Shown: positions 1 to 11,900, counted from the stretch's first letter. The stretch is DNA of 32,840 bases from Sphacelaria rigidula (GCA_964200075.2 CAXNAA020000036.1:1-32840); one strand, 5' to 3'. A program made the numbers and translations. The notes: generated by a model not told the origin, from the letters alone.

Positions 1-1017
1 GTGTTTTCTTTCACCACAGAAATGGAGAATATCACCCGCGAATTACTCAAGACGCTTACCGAAAAGCCCGTACTTTGCTTTCCTGATTGGGAGGCAGTAC
101 AAGATGGCTCCCGCCTTTTCCAACTCCGTACTGACGCCAGCACAAATAGTTTTGGAGGAGTTTTGAATCAACCTCGGGTTGATGGCTCTGTCCGACCCAT
201 CCTTTTTATCAGCCGTGCTACCCTGCCCAACGAGGCCAATTGAAGCCCGCTAGAACTGGAAGGTGGAGTAATCACTTGGGCCATTAAGCGCCTTCGACAA
301 TATCTATTTCACGTGCCCTTCGAGATCTATACGGATCACGGAGCACTTGAACAACTCGCCAAGGTTGGTGAACACAACCCTCGTGTACAACGATGGTTGC
401 AGTTTCTAACAGCATACCAGTATTCCATTAAGCATCGTCCAGGCAAATCCAACGGGAACGCGGATCTTCTTTCCCGCATACCTCTGCCGCCTACGGCCCC
501 AGCTTTTGGCCCGGCTTGCCGTTTAACGGAACCCGATGAACCCGGAATTTACGCGATCAGACGTTTTTCAACGTCTGTTTACGCCCTCGACCTCCAGTGC
601 CCGGAAACCGGTATGCATATGGGAGGACCTCGCCCTCTACCATATGACGCCGTCTTGGGTGGGTTGAAGCCCACTACCTCCGATTTTGTCGATTTTAGCA
701 CTTTCGGTACTCGCGCGCCACTCTTTGCGGAGTCACCTCCAGTCACCCACCTTATCTCCGACAACACGCGCTCCCGGTCTGCCGCCCGCACTACTCCGAG
801 TGCCCCGCCGCCACCAACAACACCTGTAACCCCTATGAGCCACCCAGCACAAGTTCCACGGACCAACACACAACGCTCCGCAAAACCTTCTGCACCGTGC
901 GCCACGCGCCGCGAACAATCTTCGCCGCGCACTGATACAACCCCGCCGCCTATAATGGCGCCGCAAACATCTCCTGCCCCCGAGCACGGATCTGACGACT
1001 CGTCTCCAGCTCCCGGA
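1..1017 (+). pseudogene. Ty3/gypsy pol fragment: end of RT and RNase H
   Basis: This is the 5' part of a retrotransposon polyprotein cut by the window edge. The first 80 codons contain the RT connection and the start of RNase H, with the first catalytic Asp in RTDASTNSFGG (about residue 45). A TGA at 241-243 interrupts the frame, probably an Arg CGA codon that became TGA. The same frame then resumes with PLELEGG (RNase H Glu), IYTDHGALEQL (Asp) and NGNADLLSRIP (last Asp). From about 480 to 1017 it runs into a Pro/Ser/Thr-rich spacer, as expected between RNase H and integrase. The order and motifs are typical of Ty3/gypsy elements. The internal stop and the insertion at 1018 show that it is dead. 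Confidence 0.9.
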
Positions 1018-1209
1018 GAGTCATCCTACGATGGAGGGGGGGGTATTTTGGGCCATTTGTCGAGTCAGATCGTCGTTGAAAGCAGCAACGGTTGTTCGAA
1101 CAAGCTCGTTGTGGATCAATAACNNNNNNNNNNAAGGATGTCTGACACACTTATGAGCCTCTTTTTTCGTGCAACCAAATCCCCCCCCCCCCGTATCGTA
1201 GGATGACTC
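1018..1209 (+). mobile_element. MITE family 1, copy 1, inserted in gypsy pol
   Basis: Terminal inverted repeats GAGTCATCCTACGAT (left) and its exact complement (right) are each followed inward by a G-run or C-run. The element is flanked on both sides by CGGA (1014-1017 and 1210-1213), read as a 4-bp target-site duplication. Removing the element plus one CGGA puts the upstream pol frame and the integrase frame back in the same phase, so the insertion is later than the retroelement. A 10-N gap (1124-1133) lies inside it, so its true length is unknown. No coding capacity is seen. Confidence 0.85.
1124..1133. other. Assembly gap (10 N)
   Basis: Ten unresolved bases lie in the middle of MITE copy 1. 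Other copies carry roughly 50-60 bp of extra sequence at this point, so the gap probably hides more than ten bases. Confidence 0.98.
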
Positions 1210-2690
1210 CGGAACAGAAATTGACGTCGGCATTTCTACCCCGTCGCCTATTCCCCCGTCGCCTGCCCTACCATATTTGGTCGGCTCGCCAGCGGAAGGT
1301 CGACTACGCGAGTTGCTGGCCAGCTACTCTCACCGCGGTTGGGCTCGTGAACAAAACGCAGAACCGCTATGTCGCGCAGCCATCCGGTACTTACAACTTG
1401 ACTGTCCAGTCCCTTTTCCGTCCACACTTGTGGCCCCGGTTGGAACACTGCCACCACCACTTATCCCTGACGTATACGAGCTCGTGCGTAAAGACACCCT
1501 TTTTACTGCGGATGAAGGCGTGCAACTACTCGCACGTCGGCCCACGCCTTTGACAGGCGCAATTGCCGCCCCAACTACAGGACGCACCGCACGACTACTC
1601 AATGACGAACCAACGCGCATATATGTGCCACTATTAATGCGCCCCTGGGTCATGAAAGGATGTCACACAGACTTGTTATGCCACCTTGGCGTCACCCGCA
1701 CCCTCGCGCTCTTGGAATGCTTCTACTGGTGGGTTGGTATGGAAATTTCAGCCCGCTTCTGAATTCGGCGATGTTTTAAATACCAAGCCCGAAAGACTTC
1801 ACGACAGACAGTACGCTGGCCCGTGATCTCTATGGGACTCCCCGACGCGCCCGGCCACCTTGTGTCCTTTGACTACTTCGGCCCTCTACCTACGACAGGT
1901 CGCGGCAGCACCTACATCTCACTCTTCACTAACCGCTTTAGCCACCACGCGTCTATGTACGCGGTAACCGCCGCAGATTTCACTGCCGCCGGAACGGCTG
2001 ACATACTGGTCCATGATTATTTTAAGCACTACGGTTGCCCGAAGCGACTACTTTCAGACAATGGTCAGCAATTGTGTTCCGACCTATCTGATGAGCTTTA
2101 CAAGCTCCTAGGCATACGCAAAATTGCCACGAGCGCCTACCATCCGAACGGTAACGGTGGTACCGAAAGAGTTAATCACACCATGGCCCAGATGCTCTCT
2201 ATGGTTGTCAATGACCGCCAAAATGACTGGGACCTACATCCCTCGCACATCATGTTGTCCTACAACAACTGGGTTAATGCCGCCACAGGCCTTTCTCCGA
2301 ACGAACTCCATCTTGGACGTTACCCTCGGCTGCCTATCACCGTGTTTGAGCGCCACACGTTCGACGGACACCAAGGATTGGAGCAGGATCAGATATCCTA
2401 CAACGAGCTAACGCACGCACGACAACGCAAAGCGTTCACCCTCGTGCGCGAACAACACGCTATCAACGCCTCGCGCCTAGAGAGATCTAACACTGCGCTC
2501 TACAACTTCATGCACAAACGCCCTAACTGGAAAGTTGGTGATTGGGTTTGGATCTACAACAGCTTGTCGACCATCCGCCAAGGTACCAGCAGGGCAGCCA
2601 ACGAAACAATTTTGAAGACAAAATAGTCCCTCAATTGGACAGGACCATTCAAGATCCTGACAGTCGGACCATCGTCACCATTACCAAATG
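1210..2690 (+). pseudogene. Ty3/gypsy pol fragment: integrase
   Basis: The integrase of the same retroelement continues here in one frame. A zinc-finger region begins with HTDLLCHLG near 1661, but the expected second Cys of the CxxC pair reads Tyr (RCFKYQ), and a TGA at 1760-1762 precedes it. The catalytic core runs through 1823-2626, with Asp in SFDYFG, Asp in SDNGQQ and Glu in GGTERVNH. Exactly 35 residues lie between the last two, so the D-D35E triad is intact. A TAG at 2624-2626 is followed in the same frame by LNWTGPF, the GPY/F module of chromoviral integrases. A frameshift near 2690 then moves the protein to the next frame. Two stops, one lost Cys and a frameshift make it non-functional. 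Confidence 0.92.
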
Positions 2691-3530
2691 AAAAAACCCG
2701 TTGGTGACAAACTGCTCTATCTCGACTTGCCTCGCGACTTCCAGGGCATAGAGACCAAGCCCCGCGTCTCCGTGCACAGACGCAAACCCTGCACGAGTCC
2801 GCATGATACAAGTGACATGCCCAAGCCCCTGCCTGGCGGACTCACACAGTATGTTCTCAACAGCTACTCGACCAAGTCCCCGCCCTGCCACGTTACAACC
2901 GACGACGTGACAGAACAGCCCCTTCGGTTGGCTGTGTCCTCCATTTCCGGCCACCAGATAACCCGTGGTCGAGGAGGCAAGATCGCTGTCATGTATAAGA
3001 CACACTGGCACGGTCTTCGGAGAGCGTCTTGGGAACGCGAATCCGACCTACAATTGCACCGTCGTGCCATCCTTCTGTACTGGACGCAATCCCAACATCA
3101 GCATCTTGCTCACAACAGAAAATATCGCAACATGCGCCGTGGCGCAGCAGCCCGCGAACTTCACCGCAATCAGGGACTCCGCTTTGTCGCCGATGGTTAC
3201 GAACTTGTACCCTCCAAGACTTGTAAGACGAAGTTCTTCGCGAACCAGCGACTCCTGCCCAAGGGCAGCTACCTTTGGTTCAAAGGCAGCGACAACCTCT
3301 GGTGGTTGGATCAGACCCACTCCGCTAACCTGGTTTCGGCCGACACATACGTCGTGCGCTTCATCGATGACCCTGAACCCATACAGCTCAAGCTTTGGCC
3401 AGCGCTATACACCACCAGCCCACCTGCACCACGCGGATCCTGGTGTCTCCAGCGCCTCAAGTCCAAAGGACTTCGCCGCGGTCTCCAGCGCAACATCGAC
3501 CACACCCACGACGTCCACGCCCCGCTTTGA
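2688..3530 (+). pseudogene. Chromovirus integrase C-terminus with chromodomain
   Basis: This 280-codon open frame is the C-terminal extension of the integrase after the frameshift. Residues about 81-134 match a chromodomain: SISGHQITRGRGGKIAVMYK, then WHGLRRASWERESDLQ and ILLYW, the aromatic and acidic pattern used to bind histone tails and direct integration. A later segment (SYLWFKGSDNLWWL, then YVVRFIDDP and RGSWCLQ) is a second small conserved module that I recall from stramenopile gypsy elements. It ends at TGA 3528-3530. The start at 2688 is only where this frame opens, not a real initiation site. Confidence 0.88.
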
Positions 3531-3758
3531 ACCACGCTTTTTTCGTGACTGTTGTACCACTCCTATTTTTTCTTCCGTAAGCATTGTCTGCCCTCCCTTC
3601 TCCACCGGGATCCTCTTCTACGACACCACAACAGCGCGACCTACAACGGACGACGATAAAGAACTGCTGACACGACCGCTACCTACGACTACTGGAGCCA
3701 TTGTATCCCCTTCATCTGGCGCTCGATCTCGTTGGATCACCGATTTTCAGCTTTTAGC
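3531..3758 (+). other. 3' non-coding part of the gypsy element
   Basis: No conserved domain is seen downstream of the pol stop. An overlapping frame stays open to 3777 but has low-complexity Thr/Ser/Pro composition and is not supported as protein. It most likely belongs to the retroelement, between pol and the 3' LTR. Confidence 0.5.
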
Positions 3759-3884
3759 ACCTTTGGATTCCCCCTAGGTTGAAGCTCTGCTCCCTGTTGT
3801 CCCTTTGGATTTTCTCCCAGGTTGAAGCTCTGCTCCCTGTTGTACCTTTGGCTTCCCCCAGGTCAGAGCTCTGCTCCCTGTTGA
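3759..3884 (+). repeat. Tandem repeat, three units of about 42 bp
   Basis: Three units, 3759-3800, 3801-3843 and 3844-3884, each start CCTTTGG and end GCTCTGCTCCCTGTTG. They lie just 3' of the pol gene, in the element's 3' untranslated part. The units differ by a few substitutions and 1-2 bp indels. Confidence 0.9.
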
Positions 3885-4037
3885 ACCTCCCTGTCTTCTC
3901 CCTTAACTTTTGCTAGGACGCCGAAGCAATTTGTGCTTCTTCGTTGATCGCTAGCACGCCGAACCTGTTTGTGCTCCCGCGTTTCGGAGCAGGTGTTTTC
4001 TGCTCCTCGAAACAGTCTATGCTTCCCTTCTTTTGAG

Positions 4038-4596
4038 GTGTGGTAGTGGGTACGGGATTGTTGGTACGGGAGTGTTAGGTACGGGCGTGTTCCTTTAGGT
4101 ATGCTTTATTAGCCGCTCATGACTTGACGACTAAAGAAAAACCTTAGTTTTCGCTGCTTTGAGGATAAATCCTCGCAGCTGTAGTAAAGGTTCGTCTAGG
4201 TGGGTTAGTGTCATGAAGATGCATACTAGCCTGTTGCCATGCCGCTTCAGATCCGTTGTCGAAGTCTAGCTTTCGGTAATATTGGGAATCCCGGTAAACA
4301 AGACTGCAGGTCTGTTCAGAGTTGGTCGGATACGGATATGAGCTTGTATATTGGTAAAAGATGGCGAGATAGATCAGCTGGAACCGATATAGCTCGCCCA
4401 TCCTCCACACTATCACCTGCTCCTAAATTGCCCTCCAGCAAAAGAAGTCTAACGATCGGTGAGACGCATTGGATTGGTTTGGATTGATTGAGAGGATACT
4501 GGATATAGAATCAAGATAATCAAGAGAGAAGTGAAGGACCTATTCGCGTGAAACCTTGTCTGATATTTGGATACTGAGCAGGTCACACAATATCTA
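4038..4596 (+). mobile_element. Possible 3' LTR of the gypsy element
   Basis: The stretch starts TGTGGTAG and could end CTACA, giving the TG...CA ends usual for LTRs. Near its start are three spaced copies of TACGGG. It lies where a 3' LTR is expected, but no 5' LTR is in the window, no clear polypurine tract precedes it, and no target duplication was found. The borders are guesses. Confidence 0.3.
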
Positions 4597-5142
4597 CAAG
4601 TTGTAGCGGCCTGACGGTTGTACACTTGACTGCCAAGCTTGTGCCTTGGGTTGCAAGCTGTGTCCTTGCATATTATACTGCCACTTGCTCTTCATTACAG
4701 GTAGTGGTGGTGCATGGATTTCCCGATATGGGGCCCCTCGCAGCTACCGTACAGTACCCCATTCGAGGAATTCGGCGGTCTGGTTGGTAAGATACCGCAC
4801 AAGGTATTCTTATCCCTGGAGGGAAATTTTGGAACTGACACTGTTTTAGGCACTAATCGGTGTTTCCTGAAAGAGGGAATCTTTTGTCGCAATGGACTAC
4901 GTCGTTGCAATCAAGTGATGTGTCAAATGTATCGTGTGGGTGTTTTATTGAAGCCACCGCTTCACCAGCTGGGCGCATTACTCCTCGAACTGTGGCGACG
5001 TCAAAATCGACGGGAAAATCAATTGTTTCGGGTCTTACTCTGAATCCGATGTTACACCCTGAATCTCACGAATATAGTGTTTACTGTGCCCGCGCTGTAA
5101 GGTGGAGCATATTGCATATGTGTAAAAGTGTTGTACAGAATA
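4597..5142. other. Intergenic, no gene recognised
   Basis: Short frames occur on both strands but none has splice support or a recognisable domain. CCTGACGG at 4609 is complementary to CCGTCAGG in the repeat at 5143, which may indicate a decayed relative of that repeat. Confidence 0.5.
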
Positions 5143-5248
5143 TTAAACCTTAGACCGTCAGGGTAGTCCCACCTGGATCGTGCATGTTTTTTCAAGTTAC
5201 ATCGATGCTGATTCAACAGATGACCTATTCTCGTCGTTTATGAGTTAA
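5143..5248 (-). mobile_element. TTAA-flanked MITE, copy 1 (106 bp)
   Basis: It is bounded by TTAA on both sides and carries an ACCTTAGACCG end. The internal part, with AACAGATGACCTATTCTCGTC, is the reverse complement of related copies at 28379 and 30326. The outer TTAA and the size suggest a piggyBac-type non-autonomous element. The right inverted end is degraded. Confidence 0.75.
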
Positions 5249-7196
5249 CAGCAATGAACACTGCACGGGGTGACGAAACCCTGTGAAGCGCACTGTGTGG
5301 CGCAAAAACACCCTACAGTCCAATCCCCGCGAGAAACATTGCACAGTAGGCGGGATCCTCGGCACCCGAGGTACCCAGAGGGTATATATATCCGAGATAC
5401 TCCGAGTACGTTTGGTAGTTGATACCCTACTAACCCAGAACATTTAGGGTACCCCAGGGCAAGTGCCCTGTCCTGAGCACCTTCCATGTCGATATCAACT
5501 GTTGGAATACCGAAGAAACCAGATATGTACATACTCCGTACCTCTGGTTACTTGGGGTTGGTTCAGGGTATTCCGGAATCTCATTCCTTTGGAAAGCGCA
5601 TCCCATGTTCCTTTGGAATATTGACTTGTTAGCAGTCGATGCTCTCAATACCCGTACCCACCACGTGTACTCAGAACTGCAGGGAACCACACCGCATGAA
5701 TTCGGTGGATGGTTACCCTATCTATTACTCTGGGTTTCTTGGTACCCTCGGTCTTTGCAAAGTTCAGAAGTAGACTCGTAAACACAAATTTTGGTTCGTC
5801 GTACGTCACTAGCAGTGAAAAGCACCTGCGTCGTGCAGGCGTTCGTTGCTCAAGAGCAGGTGCTATACACTGGTCATTTTCATTCTTAATTGATGAATAC
5901 CGAGGACCTTGGTACTAATATACTCATATTCTTCCGTTTGCGTCGTAACTTGCCGTTGCTACCCGTCAAAACACACACCTGCAAGTACCAGAGATATGAG
6001 TGATAATAAAGTTATACGACATTCCGTTATTAGCCGTCGAAGAAGGACTCCGTGCATTACAGTATCGCAACGAAAAAAGGCACTCTGAAACTCTTCTCCA
6101 CCCCACCCTGATACTCACGATCCACATCGAACCACCACGAGGCAAAACCGCAAAATATAGCCGGACTGCTGGCACATCCGAAGGCATGAAAAACGAAAAC
6201 AAACACGACACTTCAAGAAACGAAACGTTAATCGACGCCACCAGAAGAGCACGTCCTTTTGACAACTTCTAGCAACAGGAACGCGGCGAGAGTCTAGTAC
6301 ACGGAACCCCAAAAGGAAAGGAGTAAACGTTATTTCGCGGCGCAAGTAATCGCTTTCATGCCGTCAGGCCTTTCCCTAAATGAACAGACTGGTTTAACAA
6401 AAGTAATGTAAAGAAATTCGCCATGTACGGATTGTTTCGGGCCTACAGGTCCACCACTGTGAACACTGAACGTGAAAATCCCTCGGGTAACGCGCCTGAG
6501 ATGGGCAGTTGAAGGAGCGGTCAAAAGGTGTCACTGCTGCTGACCCCGCATTCCTCACTCAACTATTAGAACAATCCCCAGTTTGGCCAACGGCACGCAC
6601 TATCGTATCGCTGCGATGCAGTCATCACTCGAGCTGCTCCTCCCAACGTCGTACTCATACACCTCCCGGGCGACTTCGTCCGGGAGAAGCCCGAAACCAA
6701 GAAGAACCGGTGGGGTGAGGTAAGAGGGCAGGCACCACAGTCCCGCACCTACACGCCCTCCATTGAATACTAACGCATTATAAGCCACGACTTAACCATT
6801 ATTGTTGCCACTGAAAACTGGAGGTTTACAATCACGGTCTCGTGCACCATCCACTGCATCTTTTGACTAGGGGGTGGGTCGAGGCAAACAGCCGCAGCTG
6901 GCTCCGCTTTTGGTTCCCCCGCAAATGGAAACTTACGTCACACGCAAAAACCCACACACATGCACAACCGTCTACCTTCCCTCTGCAGTAAGCTATATCT
7001 CCAATCTCGATACCTACAACTCTGTATTGCGGTGCAAAGCGCCAAGCAGATCGTTCAACCGCGACAACCCGGTGGGGAGTGGTCGCATAGATACGACGGG
7101 GATTGTAGAAAGTGCGCACACGCTAAATACCTACTGAAGTACGCCACAGGATCGGAGTGTCTCGGGATGGCAGGCGATTCGGCCGTGTTCAGGTCC
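5249..7196. other. Intergenic, no gene recognised
   Basis: The frames here are short and lack domain signals or convincing exon borders. Between about 5340 and 5460, GGTACCC-like words recur several times. A small minus-strand frame near 6600-6720 (LLPDEVAREVYEYDVG) looks more protein-like than its surroundings and could be an isolated exon, but nothing around it confirms this. Confidence 0.5.
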
Positions 7197-7411
7197 TCAA
7201 AAAACGGGGTCAGTAAAATTCCCGTAGATTCTCGCAATAGCTTGCTCTTTAAGGCGCTTGATTCCCTCGGGTCCAAGGAGAGGCTGGTCAGGTGCAACGA
7301 AGCCCTTCTCGGCTGCTACAGCGGCATTTTCTTGCTCGGCATCGATACCCTCCAAGGCTGCCTCTTCTTGCTCCTCCAGCGGGATGTGTTCGAAGTCCCC
7401 GGCTGCCGCTG
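7197..7411 (-). CDS. Probable terminal exon of an unidentified gene
   Basis: A pyrimidine-rich acceptor (CGCTCACAG) is followed by 70 codons and a TGA at 7197-7199. The peptide is acidic and Ala/Glu-rich (PLEEQEEAALEGIDAEQE) and ends with KEQAIARIYGNFTDPVF. A charged helix or coil is likely; no family is recognised. It enters in phase 1. It could be the 3' end of a separate gene, or an alternative last exon of the large WSC/deacetylase gene upstream on the same strand, separated from it by a dispersed repeat. The longer plus-strand frame over the same DNA (6960-7484) is judged the shadow because its composition is Ser/Cys/Leu-rich and irregular. Confidence 0.45.
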
Positions 7412-7534
7412 CTGTGAGCGGGGGAAGATCGCTGCAACGGTTACGTGGCAAGGGACGGCGCGGGGGCAGGGTGTGTGCTCATGATCTTGTATGGCGTAGT
7501 CATATGACCACTGACCTCGCATTCATACCAAACG

Positions 7535-7770
7535 AGGGCGGAGCACGTCGAGTTTTCGCCGGACCAGGCTCGCAATCACCAAGTTTGAAGCGTCGTGATG
7601 TGCTCGGCTAGTCGCATGAAGAATGAGCTGCATCCTGCCAAGATTGTTCGGCCCGAATCGTACCCATCATCTTGCATATGGATGATAGCCTACAAAACAA
7701 GGGGAACCTAGTTGCGTAGCTTATGCAGTGAGTGCGTGCTTTACGACGCCGTTACCAACCGACGCCAACT
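7535..7770 (+). repeat. Dispersed repeat family 2, copy A
   Basis: This copy shares ordered blocks with 12140-12602 (+) and 20312-20727 (-). The blocks include GCGGAGCACG, GTGATGTGCTCGGC, CGCATGAAGAATGAGCTGCA, AAGATTGTTCGGCCCGAAT and CCAACCGACGCCAAC. It has no coding frame. A G-rich tract (TTTTGGGGGGTAGGGG) follows it. Confidence 0.8.
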
Positions 7771-7892
7771 CTTTTGGGGGGTAGGGGAGGGGCGTTGGGA
7801 TGGGAGGGTATCACGGAGCTATATGTGTGTGTCTTTGCAATGGAGTCAGAGTGAATGAGAGGTTCGGTCGGATTGGCCGCTGGTAGCTTCAG

Positions 7893-8922
7893 CTACGACA
7901 CGGATTCTGAATTCGGTGAAGGCGGAGGACCGTTGTGCAACGGGGCGGAAACTCTCATCGGGGAAAAGACTCTGGCAGTGCTTGAAGCGTAGGCGCACAA
8001 GCCCCCAAATCATGTCATCTCGACACTTGACACGAGGCAGCCAACCCGCTACGCAACACACGGTGCAGAGCCCTGAAACCCGCCGGCCATGAAGAAAACG
8101 AAGGATGTAGCCAATGCCTCACACCGCCTTCAGGCATTCCCACCCGAACGAATCATCGCGGCTAGGCCATACCTCTCACCGAGATCAAACATACGTATCC
8201 AACGCGGTACGATTCCTCCAGTAGATGATCAGCTACAGAAAATTCACGTACCTCACGGTAGGCTTGGGCGCAGGGGAGGGTGGTGTTCCGCTGGTGAAGT
8301 AGTAGGTAGTGTCCGAGCCGTAGGTTTCTGTTTTATAGGGGGTCAGGCTTCCCAGGAGCACCTGCGAGCACACAGGTATTTTTTGTGGAAGTTATCCGCC
8401 GCGAGAAAGTAGCGGCGGAAACGATGGGAATGGGGTTGGATTGGCCCAAACAGACGGACCAGCAGTTGTTCCGTGGGATGGTTCAAAAAGGCACTGCCAT
8501 GTACACCAAGGTAGTTGGTCCAGGTTAAATATACATTTTACAAACAGGTGAGACCAGGGCGTGGGGCAGCACTGACACGAATAAAACAAGTGAAAAATGA
8601 GAATCTAGGGCCAAGAAAACAACCTCGAAAGAATATACGGTAGGGGTGCACTCTGGTTTTCTGGGGTTATGCACTGAAGGAGCCTTTATCTCTCCTGCGA
8701 CAGACTGCGAATACATGAAACTTGTGTGAGAAGCAGACTCACGCTGGCAGCATCGGCCGTGGGCACAGTGACCGGGATCACACCCGCGCCGCCGGTGGAA
8801 TCCAGACTCATGCCCAGGATACTACCAGTAGCGGCGTCTTTGGTAGCCGTTACAGTAGGGCTGTCAGCGTCCAAAGCTTCGTGCTCTTGGAAGTTCGCAC
8901 ACAGGTCGTCGAACTTGACGGA
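7893..8922 (-). CDS. C-terminal exons (8743-8922, 8252-8361, possibly 7893-7971)
   Basis: Exon one reads SVKFDDLCANFQEHEALDAD, ILGMSLDSTGGAGVIPVTVP, matching the Agd3 pattern 'K-DD-...-F' followed by a beta-rich C-terminal domain. It ends AGC|GTGAGT in phase 0. Exon two reads VLLGSLTPYKTETYGSDTTY, YFTSGTPPSPAPKPTVR and leaves in phase 2. A last exon 7893-7971 fits phase and has a GCCAG acceptor and TAG stop; it would add a Pro/Ser-rich tail of about 25 residues. No GPI signal or membrane segment is evident in this ending. The last exon is a best guess. Confidence 0.72.
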
Positions 8923-11900
8923 CTGCACATTTGGCGACGTCGGGGGGCAAGGCGAGGTTGGTGCTTTGGACGTTGGGCGGTGGAGATTGTCACCTTCATG
9001 ATGCTGATTGTATCTTGGGCATTACCGTGTCCTCTGAACGGCATTGGAGGCATCCTACGATAGGGGGGGGGAGGTATTTCGGGCTATTTCTTGCACGAAA
9101 TTCCAGGTCAAATCGTCCTAGAAAGCAGCAAGGGTTGCTCGAACAAGCTTGTTATAGATACGTGACGCTCATTCATGCCGATTGACATCGTTTTGAACCA
9201 AATACAAGCGCACCGCGAGTGTGGCAGGTCGTCTGACACACTTATAAGCCTTCACGTGCAATCAAATACCCCCACCCTATCGTAGGATGACTCATTGGTA
9301 CCACTGAATGAACCCTTCGAGCATCGTGTACAGGCGAGAGCGTAGTTGCCAGCGATGAACCCTAAGGGGCAACGAATTACGTTTCACAACAGCAAATCTC
9401 TCTAGACGCACTATTGCTACTGGACGTCTGAGCGTTTTCCTCAAGTCCAAACGATTACTTTGGTGTGTCGGAAAATGCGCCATACCTTGACGGGGAAGGT
9501 GATGAAGCTGGACAGGGTGGCCATGACATCTACGTACCACTTCTCCAGAGCGGACATGCCGCCCAGGTCGGCAGCCGGAATGATGTTGGCCTGGTGGAAC
9601 ATGTACTTGTCCCTGTTTTCGGCGAAAGCACGAAATTGTGTAGAGCAGGGATCGAGCGAGACTGAGCGGAGCGGAGCAAGCGGCGCGTCAACGTCATTTT
9701 TGCGGGGTGGCCAAGTACCATCCCAACTACTAGGACCATATTTGATCATCGGGCTGTCGCACACGGGCTAGTACTTATTGCAGAGTCTGCCATCGAAAAA
9801 TTGAACCGCATGTCCTCGTGCACCTGCGGCCCATAAGCATGTAGCGCGTAGTGGTCTCCGCCTCGGCCTTGTAAATGGCGTCGATTGAACCGAAGGACGC
9901 GATGTCATCATTGCTGTTGCAGCCGTACTCGGAGCCGACGTTCAAGCACGTCTGCTCAATGGTGTGCGACGGGCAACAAAACATAGAGCGAGGGGAACAG
10001 ACGCGAGGTCACCGACCAGCGCTTGCCCCGTTAATGCCGGGAATGGCTTCGATGACGAAGCTGACCCCGTCGACGCGTAGTTACATACGGAAAGAAACAC
10101 ATTTCGGGAACGCAACCAGAAACATTTGCCCCAGCATGATTCCTCACCCCACGGTCCGGTATGGTGGGATCCGGCTCCGAGCAGTTGCAGGTGAGGCGCC
10201 TGATGTATTCGTTTTCGTCCACGAGGCACTAGAATTTCTCGGACGACCAACAACCAAAGTGAAAACAAAAGATGGACGACGAGGACGACGACATTGACGT
10301 CAACCGGAAACATCAGGGTCAGGGAACAGAACGGACAATGGCTGACAAACAGGGATGTAGCCGTTGAAAGCGAAGAACTATGCTCGATGCTTGTGATGGG
10401 CAGAAGTCGCCCACAATGAGCCAGGCTGACAAATATCGCCCATACTTCCATCACTGCAAACCGTATCTGGATGGCGACACGATAGTCTGGCTTCACTCGA
10501 CTCCCAACATCCTCTCACCTGGCCGGTGACGCAGTTGTAGTAGACGAAGGTGGCGTAACGGGGCACGATCTGCATACCGGCGTGTCCTGGTGTGAGTGAT
10601 GATATCAATATGCCCGGCGGCAAGAGTTCGAAACAGGATAGGCATCAGCTCGAATCGATGCACGATTTGTCTCCTTGATCCACCATCACCTCAAAACAAA
10701 GGACACCCCATCGCTCCTCTCCCCCCCTCATCGAATGCCGGATATCACATATTGTCAACCGTTGTTATCCGTCTTGCGCCAACCAACAAGAACATACAGG
10801 AGGAAAAAGCGCAGCCATCTCCATCGTACTCCGTGACCCAATATCTTGACCATCCGTTAGCGAATGCTCACCGTTAGTGGCCACGGTGGAGTAGATGGAG
10901 TGGTACTCGTTGTCCTGGTTGACAAGAACCGGGTGCGTGTTGTCACCGGGATAGCAAGTCATAAGGTTGGCCTCGCCGGACATGAGACAGTTGGCGTTGA
11001 AGAGACCGGTGATACCCGGCGAAACCATACTGCGCCAGTTGTAAGTGTCCATGTCGAACATACCCGAATACACCGCGATCCGCACGTTGGCTGCGTTTTG
11101 GGGGGGGCGTTGGTGGTTGAACACAAGATAAATGGGTAGAGCGAGAGCGCGTCCGGGGAGGCGTGGTAGGGGGCAGGAATACAACAGACACGTTTCAGGT
11201 GCACGTTCACAAGTTTACTCAAAAACTCAACTTTCGAACCCTGGGTCAAGCTAGCAATACCCACCTTTCGAAATCGTATAAGTAGTAGCTAGATAACTGA
11301 CCACGGTATATGAAGTCGACAATATAGAAATTTACTTCAAGGTTGGAGTCATGCTACGATAGGGGGGCAGGGGGTATTTTGGGCCGTTTTCTTCCACGAA
11401 ATTTCACTTCAACCGTCGTTGAAAGCAGCAAACAGTTGTTCGAACGCGCTTGCTCCCGATATAGAACGCCCATTTCTACTGCGTTGCGCCGCATCTACCC
11501 AAATACAAGCGCAGCACCAGTGATGAGGGGCAGGGATAGATTATGACTGACCAAATGACCCAAAAAATAGGAGCACCAAGCTGGCACAAAAGGTTGGGCA
11601 ATAAGTTGGCCAAGCTTTCGGCAACGATGGTCTACTCGGACGTATTAATGGGGTAGTTACCCATGGTGGAACGTCAACAGAATGTACGTCAAAATCCAAT
11701 GTGCGAAACTTCGTGTTATGCACCCCGTCCTCGAACCTTGCACGGTAAATATGACCTCACTGGAAAAAATTAACCGGCACAGCCGGGAGGAGAGAAATGG
11801 GATGGGGTCACGGAACGCCTCGATTATTACTATGCAGATCGCATGGCACCAGCGCGGGGTAGTTGTAAAACACTCGATTACTTCCCACGAACAAAAAATG

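Noticed and set aside
1203-1553. Open frame starting at the end of the MITE
   Set aside because: It is an out-of-frame shadow of the integrase-proximal pol frame that continues at 1277.
6960-7484. 174-codon plus-strand open frame
   Set aside because: Its composition is irregular and Cys/Leu/Ser-rich with no domain. The opposite strand over the same DNA has a good acceptor and a more protein-like acidic exon.
8525-8716. Minus frame after a TATTCGCAG site, considered as the next exon after 8743
   Set aside because: It would need an intron of only about 34 bp, and the peptide lacks the Agd3 C-terminal pattern. The exon at 8252-8361 fits better.
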